A stretch of 64,000 nt of DNA from Lewinellaceae bacterium (GTDB lineage Bacteria > Bacteroidota > Bacteroidia > Chitinophagales > Saprospiraceae), in assembly GCA_020636375.1 (NCBI GenBank), contig JACJXZ010000014.1:62001-126000 (forward strand). The letters run 5' to 3'. The notes below the pieces were generated by a model. The model had not been told where the DNA came from. It did no database searches and saw nothing but the letters and a program-made list of their open reading frames with translations. Of the stretch, positions 35,058 through 43,683 are shown in pieces (position 1 is the stretch's first letter; the number at the start of each line of letters is the position of its first letter). Made by a program: the position numbers and the translations under genes.

Positions 35058-37907
35058 ATGCCGAAGAAAGACGAAGTCGTACTGGAAAAGCCCAGCGGGG
35101 AACGGTTCAGGGACACCATCTTTATCAAGGGGGCCCGGGCCAACAACCTCCGGAATGTCAGCCTGAACATCCCCAAAAACCGCCTGGTCGTCGTGACCGG
35201 CGTATCGGGCTCCGGAAAATCATCCATCACCATGGATACCCTCTACGCCGAGGGCCAGCGCCGTTACGTGGAAAGCTTGTCTTCCTATGCCCGCCAGTTT
35301 CTCATGCGGATGAAAAAACCGGATGTGGATTACATCAAAGGCATCTGCCCCGCTATCGCTATCGAGCAGAAGGTCAGCACCAGCAACGCCCGCTCTACCG
35401 TCGGCACCCTGACCGAAGTCTACGACTACCTCCGTATCCTCTACGCCCGTATCGGCCAGACCATCTCCCCGGTTTCCGGCAACCGGGTCAAAAAACACGA
35501 GGTGTCCGACGTGACTGACTACATCCACCAGTTCGAGGAGGGCGACAAGGTGCAGCTGTTCACGCCGCTGCCCTATAAGTACAAAGACCGCGTCCTAAAA
35601 CAGGAACTGGAACTGCTGCTCCAAAAGGGATATACCCGCATGCAGGCGAACGGAAAGCTGCAAAATATCCAGGATGTGCTGGAAGAGGGGCCCTCGTTCC
35701 TGAAGAAAAAACTGGCCGAAGTCAAAGAGGAAGGTATCCGTATCCTGATCGACCGCTTTGTGGTCAAGCACGATGATGAGGAAAACAGCAAGCGCATCGC
35801 CGACTCCGTGCAAACGGCCTTCTACGAATCGGAAGGGGAATGCATCGTGGAGATCCTGGGCAAGGAAGAAAAAGAATTCAACAACCGGTTCGAGCTGGAC
35901 GGCATGGCCTTCCCCGAACCGAGCCCCCAGCTGTTCAACTTCAACAACCCTTACGGCGCCTGCCCGACCTGCGAAGGGTTCAGCAAGGTGATGGGGATCG
36001 ACGAAGACAAGGTCGTCCCGGACAAGACGAAATCCGTCTACGAAGGGGCCGTCGCCTGCTGGAAAGGCGAAAAGTACGGCCTGTGGCTGGACCGCCTGCT
36101 GGAAACGGCCCACAAATTCGACTTCCCGGTCCACCGCCCCTACCAGAACCTCACCAAAGAGCAGCGGCGCCTGCTCTGGAAAGGCAACGAGCACTTCTGG
36201 GGCATCGACGATTTCTTCGCCGAACTCGAAGAGAAGACCTATAAGATCCAGAACCGGGTCATGCTGGCCCGGTACCGCGGGCGGACGACCTGCCACGCCT
36301 GCGAGGGCGGCCGCCTGCGCAAGGAAGCCACCTACGTGAAGATCGACGGCAGCGCCATCACCGAGCTGGTAGAACTGCCCATCGACGAGCTGCTGGAGTT
36401 TTTCAATACCCTCGAGCTGAGCGAATTCGACGCCAAGGTGGCCCGCCGCCTGCTGATCGAGATCACCAACCGCCTGCAGTTCATGTGCGACGTGGGGCTG
36501 GGCTACCTCACCCTGAGCCGCATCTCCTCCACCCTCAGCGGCGGGGAGACCCAGCGCATCAACCTGACGCGCACTCTGGGCAGCAACCTCACCAGCTCCA
36601 TGTACATCCTCGACGAACCCAGCGTGGGCCTGCACCCCCGGGATACCAGCCGGCTGGTGCGCGTACTGAAATCCCTGCGCGACCTCGGCAACACCGTCAT
36701 CGTCGTCGAACACGAAGAGGACATCATCAAAAATGCCGACTACCTGATCGATATCGGCCCGGCGGCCGGCATCCACGGCGGGGAGGTGGTCTTCGCCGGG
36801 CCCTACGAAACCATCTATGACGAGGCGGCCGACAGCCTGACGGCAAAGTACATGAGCGGCAGGATGGCCATACCGGTGCCCCGGCAGAGAAGAAAAAGCA
36901 GCAATTTCCTGGAGATACAGGGTGCCCGCCAGCACAACCTGCAGAACATCGACGTCCGGATACCCCTCCATGCCATGACGGCAATCACCGGGGTTTCCGG
37001 CTCCGGCAAGACCACCCTGGTCAAATCCATCCTCTATCCCGCCCTGAAGAAACACCTGGGCGAAAGCTACTCCCGCGCGCCCGGCCAGTTCGGGAACCTG
37101 GGAGGCAGCCTCTCCCTGCTCACCCAGGTGGAAATGGTCAACCAGAACCCCATCGGCAAATCCTCCCGCTCCAACCCGGTGACCTACGTCAAGGCCTACG
37201 ACAGCATCCGCAAGCTGATGTCCGACCAGCAACTGTCCCGCATTCACGGTTTCAAGCCCAAACACTTCTCCTTCAACGTCGACGGCGGCCGCTGCGACAC
37301 CTGCAAGGGCGAGGGCGAGCAGGTGATCGAAATGCAGTTCCTGGCCGACGTGCGCCTGGAATGCGAGGAGTGCGGCGGCAAGCGCTTCAAACAGGAAGTG
37401 CTGGATGTACAATACAAAGGCAAAAATATCCACGACATCCTGGAGCTGACCGTGGAGGAAGCGATCGAATTCTTCTCGGACGAGAAGGACGTCGTCAGCA
37501 AACTGCAGCCGCTTTCCGACGTCGGCCTGGGCTACATCCACCTCGGGCAGTCCTCCAGCACCCTGTCCGGCGGCGAGGCCCAGCGCGTCAAGCTGGCCTC
37601 CTTCCTCACCCGCGAGCGCTCCGACGAACACATCCTCTTCATCTTCGACGAACCGACCACCGGCCTGCACTTCCACGACATCCGCAAGCTGCTCGACGCC
37701 ATGAACGCCCTGGTGGAAAACGGCCACACTGTGCTCATCGTCGAACACAACATGGAAGTGATCAAAAGCGCCGACTGGGTGGTCGACCTGGGGCCCGGCG
37801 GCGGCAAGGACGGCGGGAACCTGGTGTTCCAGGGCACGCCGGAGGAACTGGCGAAGGTGGAAGAGTCGTATACGGGGCAGTACCTAAAAGAGAAACTGCG
37901 CGAATAA
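35058..37907 (+). CDS. uvrA: Excinuclease ABC subunit A
   Basis: 949 residues from the ATG at 35058 (MPKKDEVVLEKPSGE). The open frame extends upstream to 34833, but that part overlaps the terminator and lacks family similarity. UvrA is the dimeric ABC-type damage-recognition ATPase of nucleotide excision repair. Walker A motifs are GVSGSGKSS (about 48-56) and GVSGSGKTTLVK (about 645). The ABC signatures are STLSGGETQRI and STLSGGEAQRV, with Walker B motifs ending ILDEPSVGLHPRD and IFDEPTTGLHFHD. Zinc-module cysteines appear as CPTCEG ... CHACEGG and CDTCKGEGE ... CEECGG. The UvrB-interaction region includes KPDVDYIKGICPAIAIEQK. Length and motif order are complete. It is isolated from uvrB. 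Confidence 0.97.
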   Translation: MPKKDEVVLEKPSGERFRDTIFIKGARANNLRNVSLNIPKNRLVVVTGVSGSGKSSITMDTLYAEGQRRYVESLSSYARQFLMRMKKPDVDYIKGICPAIAIEQKVSTSNARSTVGTLTEVYDYLRILYARIGQTISPVSGNRVKKHEVSDVTDYIHQFEEGDKVQLFTPLPYKYKDRVLKQELELLLQKGYTRMQANGKLQNIQDVLEEGPSFLKKKLAEVKEEGIRILIDRFVVKHDDEENSKRIADSVQTAFYESEGECIVEILGKEEKEFNNRFELDGMAFPEPSPQLFNFNNPYGACPTCEGFSKVMGIDEDKVVPDKTKSVYEGAVACWKGEKYGLWLDRLLETAHKFDFPVHRPYQNLTKEQRRLLWKGNEHFWGIDDFFAELEEKTYKIQNRVMLARYRGRTTCHACEGGRLRKEATYVKIDGSAITELVELPIDELLEFFNTLELSEFDAKVARRLLIEITNRLQFMCDVGLGYLTLSRISSTLSGGETQRINLTRTLGSNLTSSMYILDEPSVGLHPRDTSRLVRVLKSLRDLGNTVIVVEHEEDIIKNADYLIDIGPAAGIHGGEVVFAGPYETIYDEAADSLTAKYMSGRMAIPVPRQRRKSSNFLEIQGARQHNLQNIDVRIPLHAMTAITGVSGSGKTTLVKSILYPALKKHLGESYSRAPGQFGNLGGSLSLLTQVEMVNQNPIGKSSRSNPVTYVKAYDSIRKLMSDQQLSRIHGFKPKHFSFNVDGGRCDTCKGEGEQVIEMQFLADVRLECEECGGKRFKQEVLDVQYKGKNIHDILELTVEEAIEFFSDEKDVVSKLQPLSDVGLGYIHLGQSSSTLSGGEAQRVKLASFLTRERSDEHILFIFDEPTTGLHFHDIRKLLDAMNALVENGHTVLIVEHNMEVIKSADWVVDLGPGGGKDGGNLVFQGTPEELAKVEESYTGQYLKEKLRE

Positions 37908-38213
37908 TTGCCGAGAATGAAGCGGCTTGATCCGGAATGGGGCATCCAGGGCGCGCCGGACCTGGCCGTCGAAATCGTTTCTCCTTCCTCCTACAAAAGA
38001 GACCACCTGGAAAAAAAGAGGCTGTATGAGCAATATGGCATTGCCGAATACTGGATTGTCGATCCTTCCTACCGTTCCATTGAAATTTATGTCCTTAAGG
38101 ATGGTGCCTATGAATTACACGCTTTTGGCATTGAAACAGAGCAGATCACTTCACAGGTACTCAAAGGTTTTTCTTTGGAAGTCAATTCTGTTTTTATGAA
38201 GCGGGAAGCCTGA
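37908..38213 (+). pseudogene. 5'-truncated Uma2-family (DUF820) nuclease fragment
   Basis: About 100 codons beginning directly after the uvrA TAA (TTG at 37908 or ATG at 37917). The sequence carries only the C-terminal half of an Uma2 PD-(D/E)XK domain: GAPDLAVEIVSPSSYKRD ... LEKKRLYEQYGIAEYWIVDP ... IEIYVLKDG. Full Uma2 proteins are about 180-200 residues and have an N-terminal half with a further acidic residue (VxPD), missing here. Whether the fragment is expressed, for example by coupling to uvrA, is unknown. The last 20 bases overlap the convergent 38194..38670 gene. Confidence 0.75.
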
Positions 38214-38670
38214 AGCCTGGGTTCACGGGCTGCTTTTGTTGGAGAGTGAGCGAGACGCCCATGCCGAGGCGGTTGTCGTCCCTGCCGAAAAAGGAATAGG
38301 CCGGCTGGTTGATGTGGTGCAGGGCACCGCCTTTCACGCATAGGCTGAAAACAGTATCGGTGAGGCAAAACTCCTGAACCCCCTGGCCGGTTCGTATCAC
38401 CGGCTCGGATATCTGAGCCTCAATTGAAGAAGCAGATAATGCACCAATTGTAATAGCAATCGCACATGCTATAAGAAGAAGCGATACGCCCACTATCTCC
38501 GTGCGCACTTCTTGGGGGAACTCACTGTGAGCAATCTTTCCACATTTCCGGCATTCGAATGCTCCAAAGGCAGCATAAAATAGTGCACCAACTATCCCGG
38601 CAATAGCCTGAGCGCTACTACTATAACCCCTGGTTACGGGTTCTCCACATCTTGGACATTTGTAAGCCAT
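38194..38670 (-). CDS. Zinc-ribbon membrane protein with sulfatase-modifying-like C-terminal tail
   Basis: 158 residues. The N-terminus is a zinc ribbon (KCPRCGEPV, then FECRKCGKIAH about 35 residues on). A membrane segment EIVGVSLLLIACAIAITIGA (about 58-80) follows. The rest is unexpected: GVQEFCLTDTVFSLCVKGGA then FFGRDDNRLGMGVSLTLQQ has the look of the last ~50 residues of a formylglycine-generating/SUMF1-type domain (GNVxEWC ... VxRGGS ... R ... GFR). This suggests a fusion created by deletion, or a remnant downstream of a small zinc-ribbon gene. A GGTTTACCTTTTT element lies about 100 bases upstream (38759-38774), shared with other genes in this block. Confidence 0.55.
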   Translation of the reverse strand: MAYKCPRCGEPVTRGYSSSAQAIAGIVGALFYAAFGAFECRKCGKIAHSEFPQEVRTEIVGVSLLLIACAIAITIGALSASSIEAQISEPVIRTGQGVQEFCLTDTVFSLCVKGGALHHINQPAYSFFGRDDNRLGMGVSLTLQQKQPVNPGFRLPAS

Positions 38671-38758
38671 AATTTTTAATTTTGTCTACTATTTGAAAAA
38701 AGAATTTTCGACTTTCTATAGTAGCATTTCAAAATTGCTACAATTTCGGACGTTAACT

Positions 38759-38774
38759 AAAAAGGTAAACCGCC
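38759..38774 (-). promoter_or_regulatory. GGTTTACCTTTTT element, copy 1
   Basis: On the minus strand this reads GGCGGTTTACCTTTTTAG, about 90-100 bases upstream of the zinc-ribbon gene start. The GTTTACCTTTT core also precedes genes starting at 39919, 43594 and 49291. It could be an upstream promoter element for the ECF-like sigma at 48683, or could contain a TAnnTTTG-like box (TACCTTTT). The assignment is open. Confidence 0.45.
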
Positions 38775-38848
38775 TGAAATCTTGTTAAAAAACATCACAA
38801 ATGTCTTCAATTGCGGACGGTCGGGCCGCAGGTTTGAAATTCCCCTTC

Positions 38849-39919
38849 TTATTTCACGAAAAAATTCACGTTCCAACGAAGGTACAGCGTCGGCGTCGCC
38901 TTGGCGGGTTCCCCTTCAAGTTCAAAATTTGGGAATTGCTCCCGCAAGCCCAATTCGAAGAGGAAGGAACGGTTGGTGCGGCTTTTTCTGAAAGTTTCCA
39001 TCGCCCAGCCCGCTGACAGCATGGCTGCCGAGTAATCGCCTGTCAGGTAGTTGAGCCGCAGGGCGAGGCCATTGGCCCGGATTTTCCCCTTGCTCTCTTT
39101 CTCGTACCGGTTGCCAAAAAACGTATAACCGCCGCCAAGCATCAGGCCGGAACCTAACTGGAATTCGTCGTTGTTGCGCACCACGATGCCGCCGTAGTAG
39201 ATGCCGGCTTCCAGCACTTTTTTAGGAGAGAAATAGTAGCGGACGGGAACGCCGATACCATCGAAAATGGAAATGCCGACGCCAATTTTCCCGCCGTAGT
39301 TTCCGTATAAGCTCGTGTCCTGGCGTTCCGGCCGAGCGGCCTGGCCTAGATAAGCCGTCAAGCCGATTTTCAACCCGGTGAACGACACGTTGGATTTGGA
39401 TTTCGGCATCGAATACCCTTCCCAACCCATCGTACCCTCGACCGCAATGCCCGGGCTCAGAAACCAGGCAACCCCGGCGCCAATTCCGTAAGCGCCGCCG
39501 ACTTCGGTGCTGCCTATGCGTTTCTCCTTTTCTGTATTGAGAAATTCCAAATACGACGAATGGAAAAAGGACAACCCCAACTGGCCTGCTATAAAGATTT
39601 TTGCTTTTTCTTTCCCGGCATAGTACCGCGCCGTGCCGAGCAATTGCGGATTGTAGTATCTGCTTTTAGTGCCTTTCGGAAATGCTTGGCCTTCCATTTG
39701 CAGGGCTGCTCCGATAGCGAAATCGTCATAGAGAAACGTCCCGGCATCTGCTCGGGCATAGAGGTTGCTGGACTGGGCTTGGTCCCCATTGTCGAATTTG
39801 GTTTTGTCTGCGCCAAGCCGCAGGTTGCCGCCGAAGTAACGGCCGTCTTTTTGAGTTTGAGAAAACCCGGTGGAACCGGAAAGCAAGCAGATAATCAAGA
39901 GAATAAAGGTGCTTTTCAT
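38849..39919 (-). CDS. Outer-membrane beta-barrel-like protein
   Basis: 356 residues with a signal peptide (KSTFILLIICLLSGSTGFSQ). The mature part is rich in alternating-hydrophobicity strands with aromatic girdles: YFGGNLRLGADKTKF, AIGAALQMEGQAF, IFIAGQLGLSFFHSSYLEF, GGKIGVGISIFDG, SGLMLGGGYTFFGNRY, LYLRWNVNFFVK. It ends on an aromatic-containing strand as outer-membrane barrels do. The two halves (about 25-195 and 200-356) may each be an eight-stranded barrel. No ligand is inferable. It shares a ~75-base leader, with GTTTACCTTTTC and an AGGAAA/TTTCCT hairpin, with the small exported gene at 43193-43594, suggesting co-regulation. Confidence 0.75.
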   Translation of the reverse strand: MKSTFILLIICLLSGSTGFSQTQKDGRYFGGNLRLGADKTKFDNGDQAQSSNLYARADAGTFLYDDFAIGAALQMEGQAFPKGTKSRYYNPQLLGTARYYAGKEKAKIFIAGQLGLSFFHSSYLEFLNTEKEKRIGSTEVGGAYGIGAGVAWFLSPGIAVEGTMGWEGYSMPKSKSNVSFTGLKIGLTAYLGQAARPERQDTSLYGNYGGKIGVGISIFDGIGVPVRYYFSPKKVLEAGIYYGGIVVRNNDEFQLGSGLMLGGGYTFFGNRYEKESKGKIRANGLALRLNYLTGDYSAAMLSAGWAMETFRKSRTNRSFLFELGLREQFPNFELEGEPAKATPTLYLRWNVNFFVK

Positions 39920-39992
39920 GTCGGAAAGTTTTTAAAAAGTTAGGAAAACTGATGTTTCCTATACATCGCCGTTTTGCTGAAAAGGTAAACTT
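39920..39992 (-). promoter_or_regulatory. Conserved promoter/leader with hairpin, copy A
   Basis: Reading toward the gene: GTTTACCTTTTCAGCAAAAC, then GGCGATGTATAGG, a hairpin AGGAAA/TTTCCT (39942-39960), and a run up to CTTTCCGACATG. Element order, spacing and most bases match 43595-43667, while the two coding regions are unrelated. The hairpin stems differ compensatorily (A-T here, G-C there), so an RNA structure is plausible. Confidence 0.6.
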
Positions 39993-40121
39993 CATCAGCG
40001 GCAGAAAATGCCCTTTCCTCAATGATGAATAGTACCACGGCCAGCAATCCCTAAGCCTTTCGTGGGGTTTCGTGCTTTCGTGGCATCTAAAGCGGAAATT
40101 GCTGCCCCACGACGAGAAGCC

Positions 40122-43013
40122 TTACCGAATCACTGCCAGCCGCATGGCACCTGCTTTTTCCCCGTCAGAAATACGCAGGATGTAAAATCCGTTTGCTAAA
40201 TCTGTCAGGTCAAGCGTCAACATGGGCGTTTCCATCCAAAAGCTGCGGATTCGGCGGCCGTTTGCGTCGAAGAGAACCATTTCTAATTTTCCGGAGAAAG
40301 GTTGATCCGTCCGGATTTGTGCGATTCCGTCGCTTGGATTGGGCGCGATGGTTAGCCCCCAGGCTATAATAGGGTCGACGGTTTTATTAATCGCATTTGA
40401 GGCCGTGCAGCCAAAAGCGTCGGTTACAATGACTGTGTAGGTTCCGCCCGGTACATTTTCAAACAGGCCAGGCTGGTTAGGCGATTCAGGGGCGAAAGGG
40501 AAAATAGAGTAGGAATAAGGTTGCTGGCCACCCGAGGCACTAGCTTCGATGTTCCCGTTGTCGAAAACAACGGAAAGGTCGAGGTCGGTGACTGACACCT
40601 CGACGGTAGCGTTAGCTGTGTCGGTGCAGAAAAAATTGTTGGTAACCGTTACCTCATAAGTTGTTGTGACTGCTGGGGCGACGGTAATGGATGCACCCGA
40701 TGAGAGAGTTGACCAAGAATATGAGCCGCCTCCAGAGGCAGTCAGCACCGTGGACGAACCCTCGCAAATGGCTAAATCTCCAGAAATACTAGCCATTGGC
40801 TGAGGATTTATTAAAACATTGGCCGCCTTACTGCCCATACAACCATGAACGTCGGTCACGGTCACACTGTAAACCCCAGACTGCGAAACATTCACATTGT
40901 TCAAAAAAGCGCAAAGGGTTGTTTCCCATGGGCCGGCAGGATTAGTCCAGGTATAACTTGGGCCTGTGCCATCAGAGATCGCGCAAAATGTCAAATCATC
41001 CCCTGTGCAGTATGGGGGCTCCGGTATTTGCAGAATGCTTACGCTTGGCGTTTGGTAAATGTTGACCGTGTCAGTGAGGGCGGTGTTCGAGCAGTGAGTC
41101 ATTCCGTCGGTCACGGATGCTGTGTAAATGCCTGATTGTCCCGGGTTAGACAACGAGATAACCTGGTTATTACTGATAAAAGCGCCGTTTTTCGTCCAGT
41201 TCCAAATCGGGCTATAGGCATCGGGGGACATGACGCTGAGCAAAATCTGGCCCTGGCCTGAGCAGATTTCGGGATTCTCTGGTGTGGACATGACTGAAAT
41301 TGAGGGCAATGGTTTGACCTGTACGACCGTGCTATCTAAGCCCATGCAGCCATTGGCATCGGTAATCGTGAGGTAATATTTGGTGGTTGCCTCAGGCATT
41401 ACAGTAATGTTTTTCGTGGTATCTCCGGTTGACCAGAGATAGGTTTGTGCTGAGCAGCAACCCGTCAGGGTTGTGCTTGCTCCTTTGCAAAGAGGTACAG
41501 TACCGCCGCTGATTGAGGCCAAAGGAAGCGAGTTAATAGCGACGTGTTTGTTTGTTGTGTTGCTGCATCCGGTGCTGATATCTGTCACCGTTACGTAATA
41601 GACTCCAAAGCAGTCAAAGCTTATATTTGGTATCTGCGGGTTTTGAAGATTTGATGTGAACCCGCAGAACAAAGGCCCCGACCACGAAAAAATCGGATCT
41701 TGAGCATCTGTGTCAACATCCAATTGAAGAGTTTGACCAAAGCATGCATTCCCGGTTGGCGGCGAGATGATGTTTGCAGAAGGCAGTGCGTTTACCGAGA
41801 CATCAACGCTGTCTGTCCCCACGCAACCGTTGCCATCCATAACCGAAATATTATAAAAGCCAGATTGTTCTGGTATTGTGTTGTACAGAGTAGGCGATTG
41901 TTGGGTCGAGGTGTAGTTGTTTGGCCCGGTCCATTTGTAGGAAATCAAACTACTGGGCGTTGCACTAAGTTTGAAGCTTTCTCCTTGGCAAACACTTCCA
42001 TTCTCGGGCATGACCGCGGCTGTCGGATCCGGCAGGGGTTTAACTGTGATGACCCGGGTCAAAACAACCGGACAAACGCCTGGAATAGTGACGTTAACGG
42101 TGTAGATTCCGGACAAACTGTTTAGGGCTTCAGGAAACGAAATGTGCGCCTGCGTAGATGTGAAACCGTTTGGACCGCTCCAGATGTAAGTGGCGTTCGG
42201 CAAGGGTGAAGAAACGGTAAGTGAGAAGGGGCTGCCTTGGCAGACGTTACCATTTGACGGTAGTGTTTGCACGCTAGGCGCAATACAGTCACCCAAAAGA
42301 AGAGTGTGGGAAACGCTGAACTGGTTGAAAAAGAACCCATTTGAAGATGCTACAAAAAGGAAATAGCAATCGGTTTGGGAAGCAAGAACTGTGTCAAAAG
42401 TAATTATATTTCCTAGGCTACCTGACTCGTGGCTGAGAATATTGCCGGTTTTGTCACAAAGCCAAACTTCCGGGGCAGTGCCGCTTGGTACGACTTTGAT
42501 TCTGGAACGCGAGCCTTCCTGAACTAGAAAACGGTATGTTTTTATGATCGGTCCGCAATTCAGGCTTCCGTCCAAACTGGCATTGCACTCTAAAAAAACA
42601 GCGTTAGCCGGCTCGTTCATTTTTTCAATCGCAATTGAAAAGTTGCCGCCAAACGAGCCTGTAGCAGATACGATGATATTGTAGGTGCCTGCTGGCCCGG
42701 TTTGAGGAACCGTATAAGTTGTTTGAAGCAAGTCTGCCGTGCTTGTGCTGGACATGGTCGCTACGATTGTCCCATTTGGAGAAAGCAATTCAAATTTATA
42801 TCTGACACCGCTTCCTTTTGCTCGGATAAGCAACACATCCCTAGGATACAAAAACGGGGTTTGATAGGTTATGGTGGATGAGGCAGTAGCAAGGGTGCTA
42901 TCCTTGCATTGCCCGAAAGCAATAGGCGTACCATCCTGGGCAACAACCCAATTCGACGCTAAAACAATCACCACAAAAGCAACGATTTTTGAAAAAGAGG
43001 GTATGTTTTTCAT
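40122..43013 (-). CDS. Exported PKD/Ig-like protein with T9SS type A sorting domain
   Basis: 963 residues with a signal peptide (MKNIPSFSKIVAFVVIVLAS). Residues about 30-230 look like a prepeptidase-C-type sandwich (GPAGTYNIIVSATGSFGGNF). They are followed by seven to eight Ig/PKD-like repeats with a recurrent pattern (SVCQGESFKLSATPSSLISY, YKWTGPNNYTS, GFYNISVMDGNGCVG; later GGSYSWSTLSSGAS). A SprB-like unit precedes the end (EASASGGQQPYSYSIFPF), and the C-terminus is type A (WGLTIAPNPSDGIAQIRTD ... LANGFYILRISDGEKAG). It is a probable T9SS surface or secreted adhesin. It lies in the sigma-protease block on the same strand. Its own leader shows only weak resemblance to the shared GTTTACC leaders. 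Confidence 0.88.
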   Translation of the reverse strand: MKNIPSFSKIVAFVVIVLASNWVVAQDGTPIAFGQCKDSTLATASSTITYQTPFLYPRDVLLIRAKGSGVRYKFELLSPNGTIVATMSSTSTADLLQTTYTVPQTGPAGTYNIIVSATGSFGGNFSIAIEKMNEPANAVFLECNASLDGSLNCGPIIKTYRFLVQEGSRSRIKVVPSGTAPEVWLCDKTGNILSHESGSLGNIITFDTVLASQTDCYFLFVASSNGFFFNQFSVSHTLLLGDCIAPSVQTLPSNGNVCQGSPFSLTVSSPLPNATYIWSGPNGFTSTQAHISFPEALNSLSGIYTVNVTIPGVCPVVLTRVITVKPLPDPTAAVMPENGSVCQGESFKLSATPSSLISYKWTGPNNYTSTQQSPTLYNTIPEQSGFYNISVMDGNGCVGTDSVDVSVNALPSANIISPPTGNACFGQTLQLDVDTDAQDPIFSWSGPLFCGFTSNLQNPQIPNISFDCFGVYYVTVTDISTGCSNTTNKHVAINSLPLASISGGTVPLCKGASTTLTGCCSAQTYLWSTGDTTKNITVMPEATTKYYLTITDANGCMGLDSTVVQVKPLPSISVMSTPENPEICSGQGQILLSVMSPDAYSPIWNWTKNGAFISNNQVISLSNPGQSGIYTASVTDGMTHCSNTALTDTVNIYQTPSVSILQIPEPPYCTGDDLTFCAISDGTGPSYTWTNPAGPWETTLCAFLNNVNVSQSGVYSVTVTDVHGCMGSKAANVLINPQPMASISGDLAICEGSSTVLTASGGGSYSWSTLSSGASITVAPAVTTTYEVTVTNNFFCTDTANATVEVSVTDLDLSVVFDNGNIEASASGGQQPYSYSIFPFAPESPNQPGLFENVPGGTYTVIVTDAFGCTASNAINKTVDPIIAWGLTIAPNPSDGIAQIRTDQPFSGKLEMVLFDANGRRIRSFWMETPMLTLDLTDLANGFYILRISDGEKAGAMRLAVIR

Positions 43014-43192
43014 ATCCGGCAGTGTTTTATGTTTTTCATTCCTGGCCTATAAAAAAATGGTAATGTTGAAGATAGCTCGCCTAATGGCTACCTGTCTAAC
43101 ATTGGGCACTCTATGCCTTCCGCACACCCTCAAGCCTCGACTCCGCTCGGCTTTACTCCCTTCTGCTGGCCAACATCAGACCGATAGCCTAC

Positions 43193-43594
43193 CTAATTCC
43201 TTTCAAACTCACTTTTCGAAATCCGCTTGCCATCAAGTACATTGGGTACATTGTTTTCGGTAATAGAATACGTTATCGTTAATACGGAGTACCCGTCCGT
43301 GCCGACATAGACCTGGAAAGGATTTCCTTTGGAATAAACGGATTCTTTGCCCTGCAGGCTGGCCTCGATTTTCAGGTAATAATACCCGGTTCTAGCAAAG
43401 TACTCGGTGGCACGCCCATTTGGAAGGATGGATAAATTCGAATACAAGGTATCGGCAGCCAGGCCATTTTTCTGCATGATTTTGATGGCCAGGTTTCTTG
43501 CCGAATTGTTGACAAGATGCAGTTCGGCGCGCTGGCCAATTGCGGCTAATGTGAGCAGCAGCAGTGGCAATGTGATGAAAAGCGTTTTTTTCAT
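43193..43594 (-). CDS. Small exported protein of unknown function
   Basis: 133 residues with a clear signal peptide (MKKTLFITLPLLLLTLAAIG). The mature ~110 residues form a likely beta-sandwich: AELHLVNNSARNLAIKIMQK, GYYYLKIEASLQGKESVYS, YSVLTITYSITENNVPNV. No sorting signal, lipobox or catalytic motif is seen, and no family is recognised. It lies between the PKD protein and the TPR-CHAT gene and carries the same structured leader as the barrel gene at 38849-39919, so it is probably part of the same regulon. Confidence 0.75.
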   Translation of the reverse strand: MKKTLFITLPLLLLTLAAIGQRAELHLVNNSARNLAIKIMQKNGLAADTLYSNLSILPNGRATEYFARTGYYYLKIEASLQGKESVYSKGNPFQVYVGTDGYSVLTITYSITENNVPNVLDGKRISKSEFERN

Positions 43595-43667
43595 GTCGGA
43601 AAAGTTTTGAAAAACCAGGAGAACTGGTGTTTCTCCTATATCGCCGCTTTGCCGAAAAGGTAAACCT
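43595..43667 (-). promoter_or_regulatory. Conserved promoter/leader with hairpin, copy B
   Basis: GGTTTACCTTTTCGGCAAAG then CGGCGATATAGG, hairpin AGGAGAA/TTCTCCT (43617-43637), then a T-rich run and TTTTCCGACATG at the start codon. It aligns with 39920-39992 almost base for base. The sigma gene at 48683 has only the first part, GGTTTACCTTTTC ... CGATATA. Confidence 0.6.
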
Positions 43668-43683
43668 CCTCACCCAACATTCT

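Noticed and set aside
35595..37748. A 717-codon minus-strand open frame
   Set aside because: It is antisense to uvrA, whose Walker, signature and zinc motifs are all intact. Codon content is that of a shadow frame.
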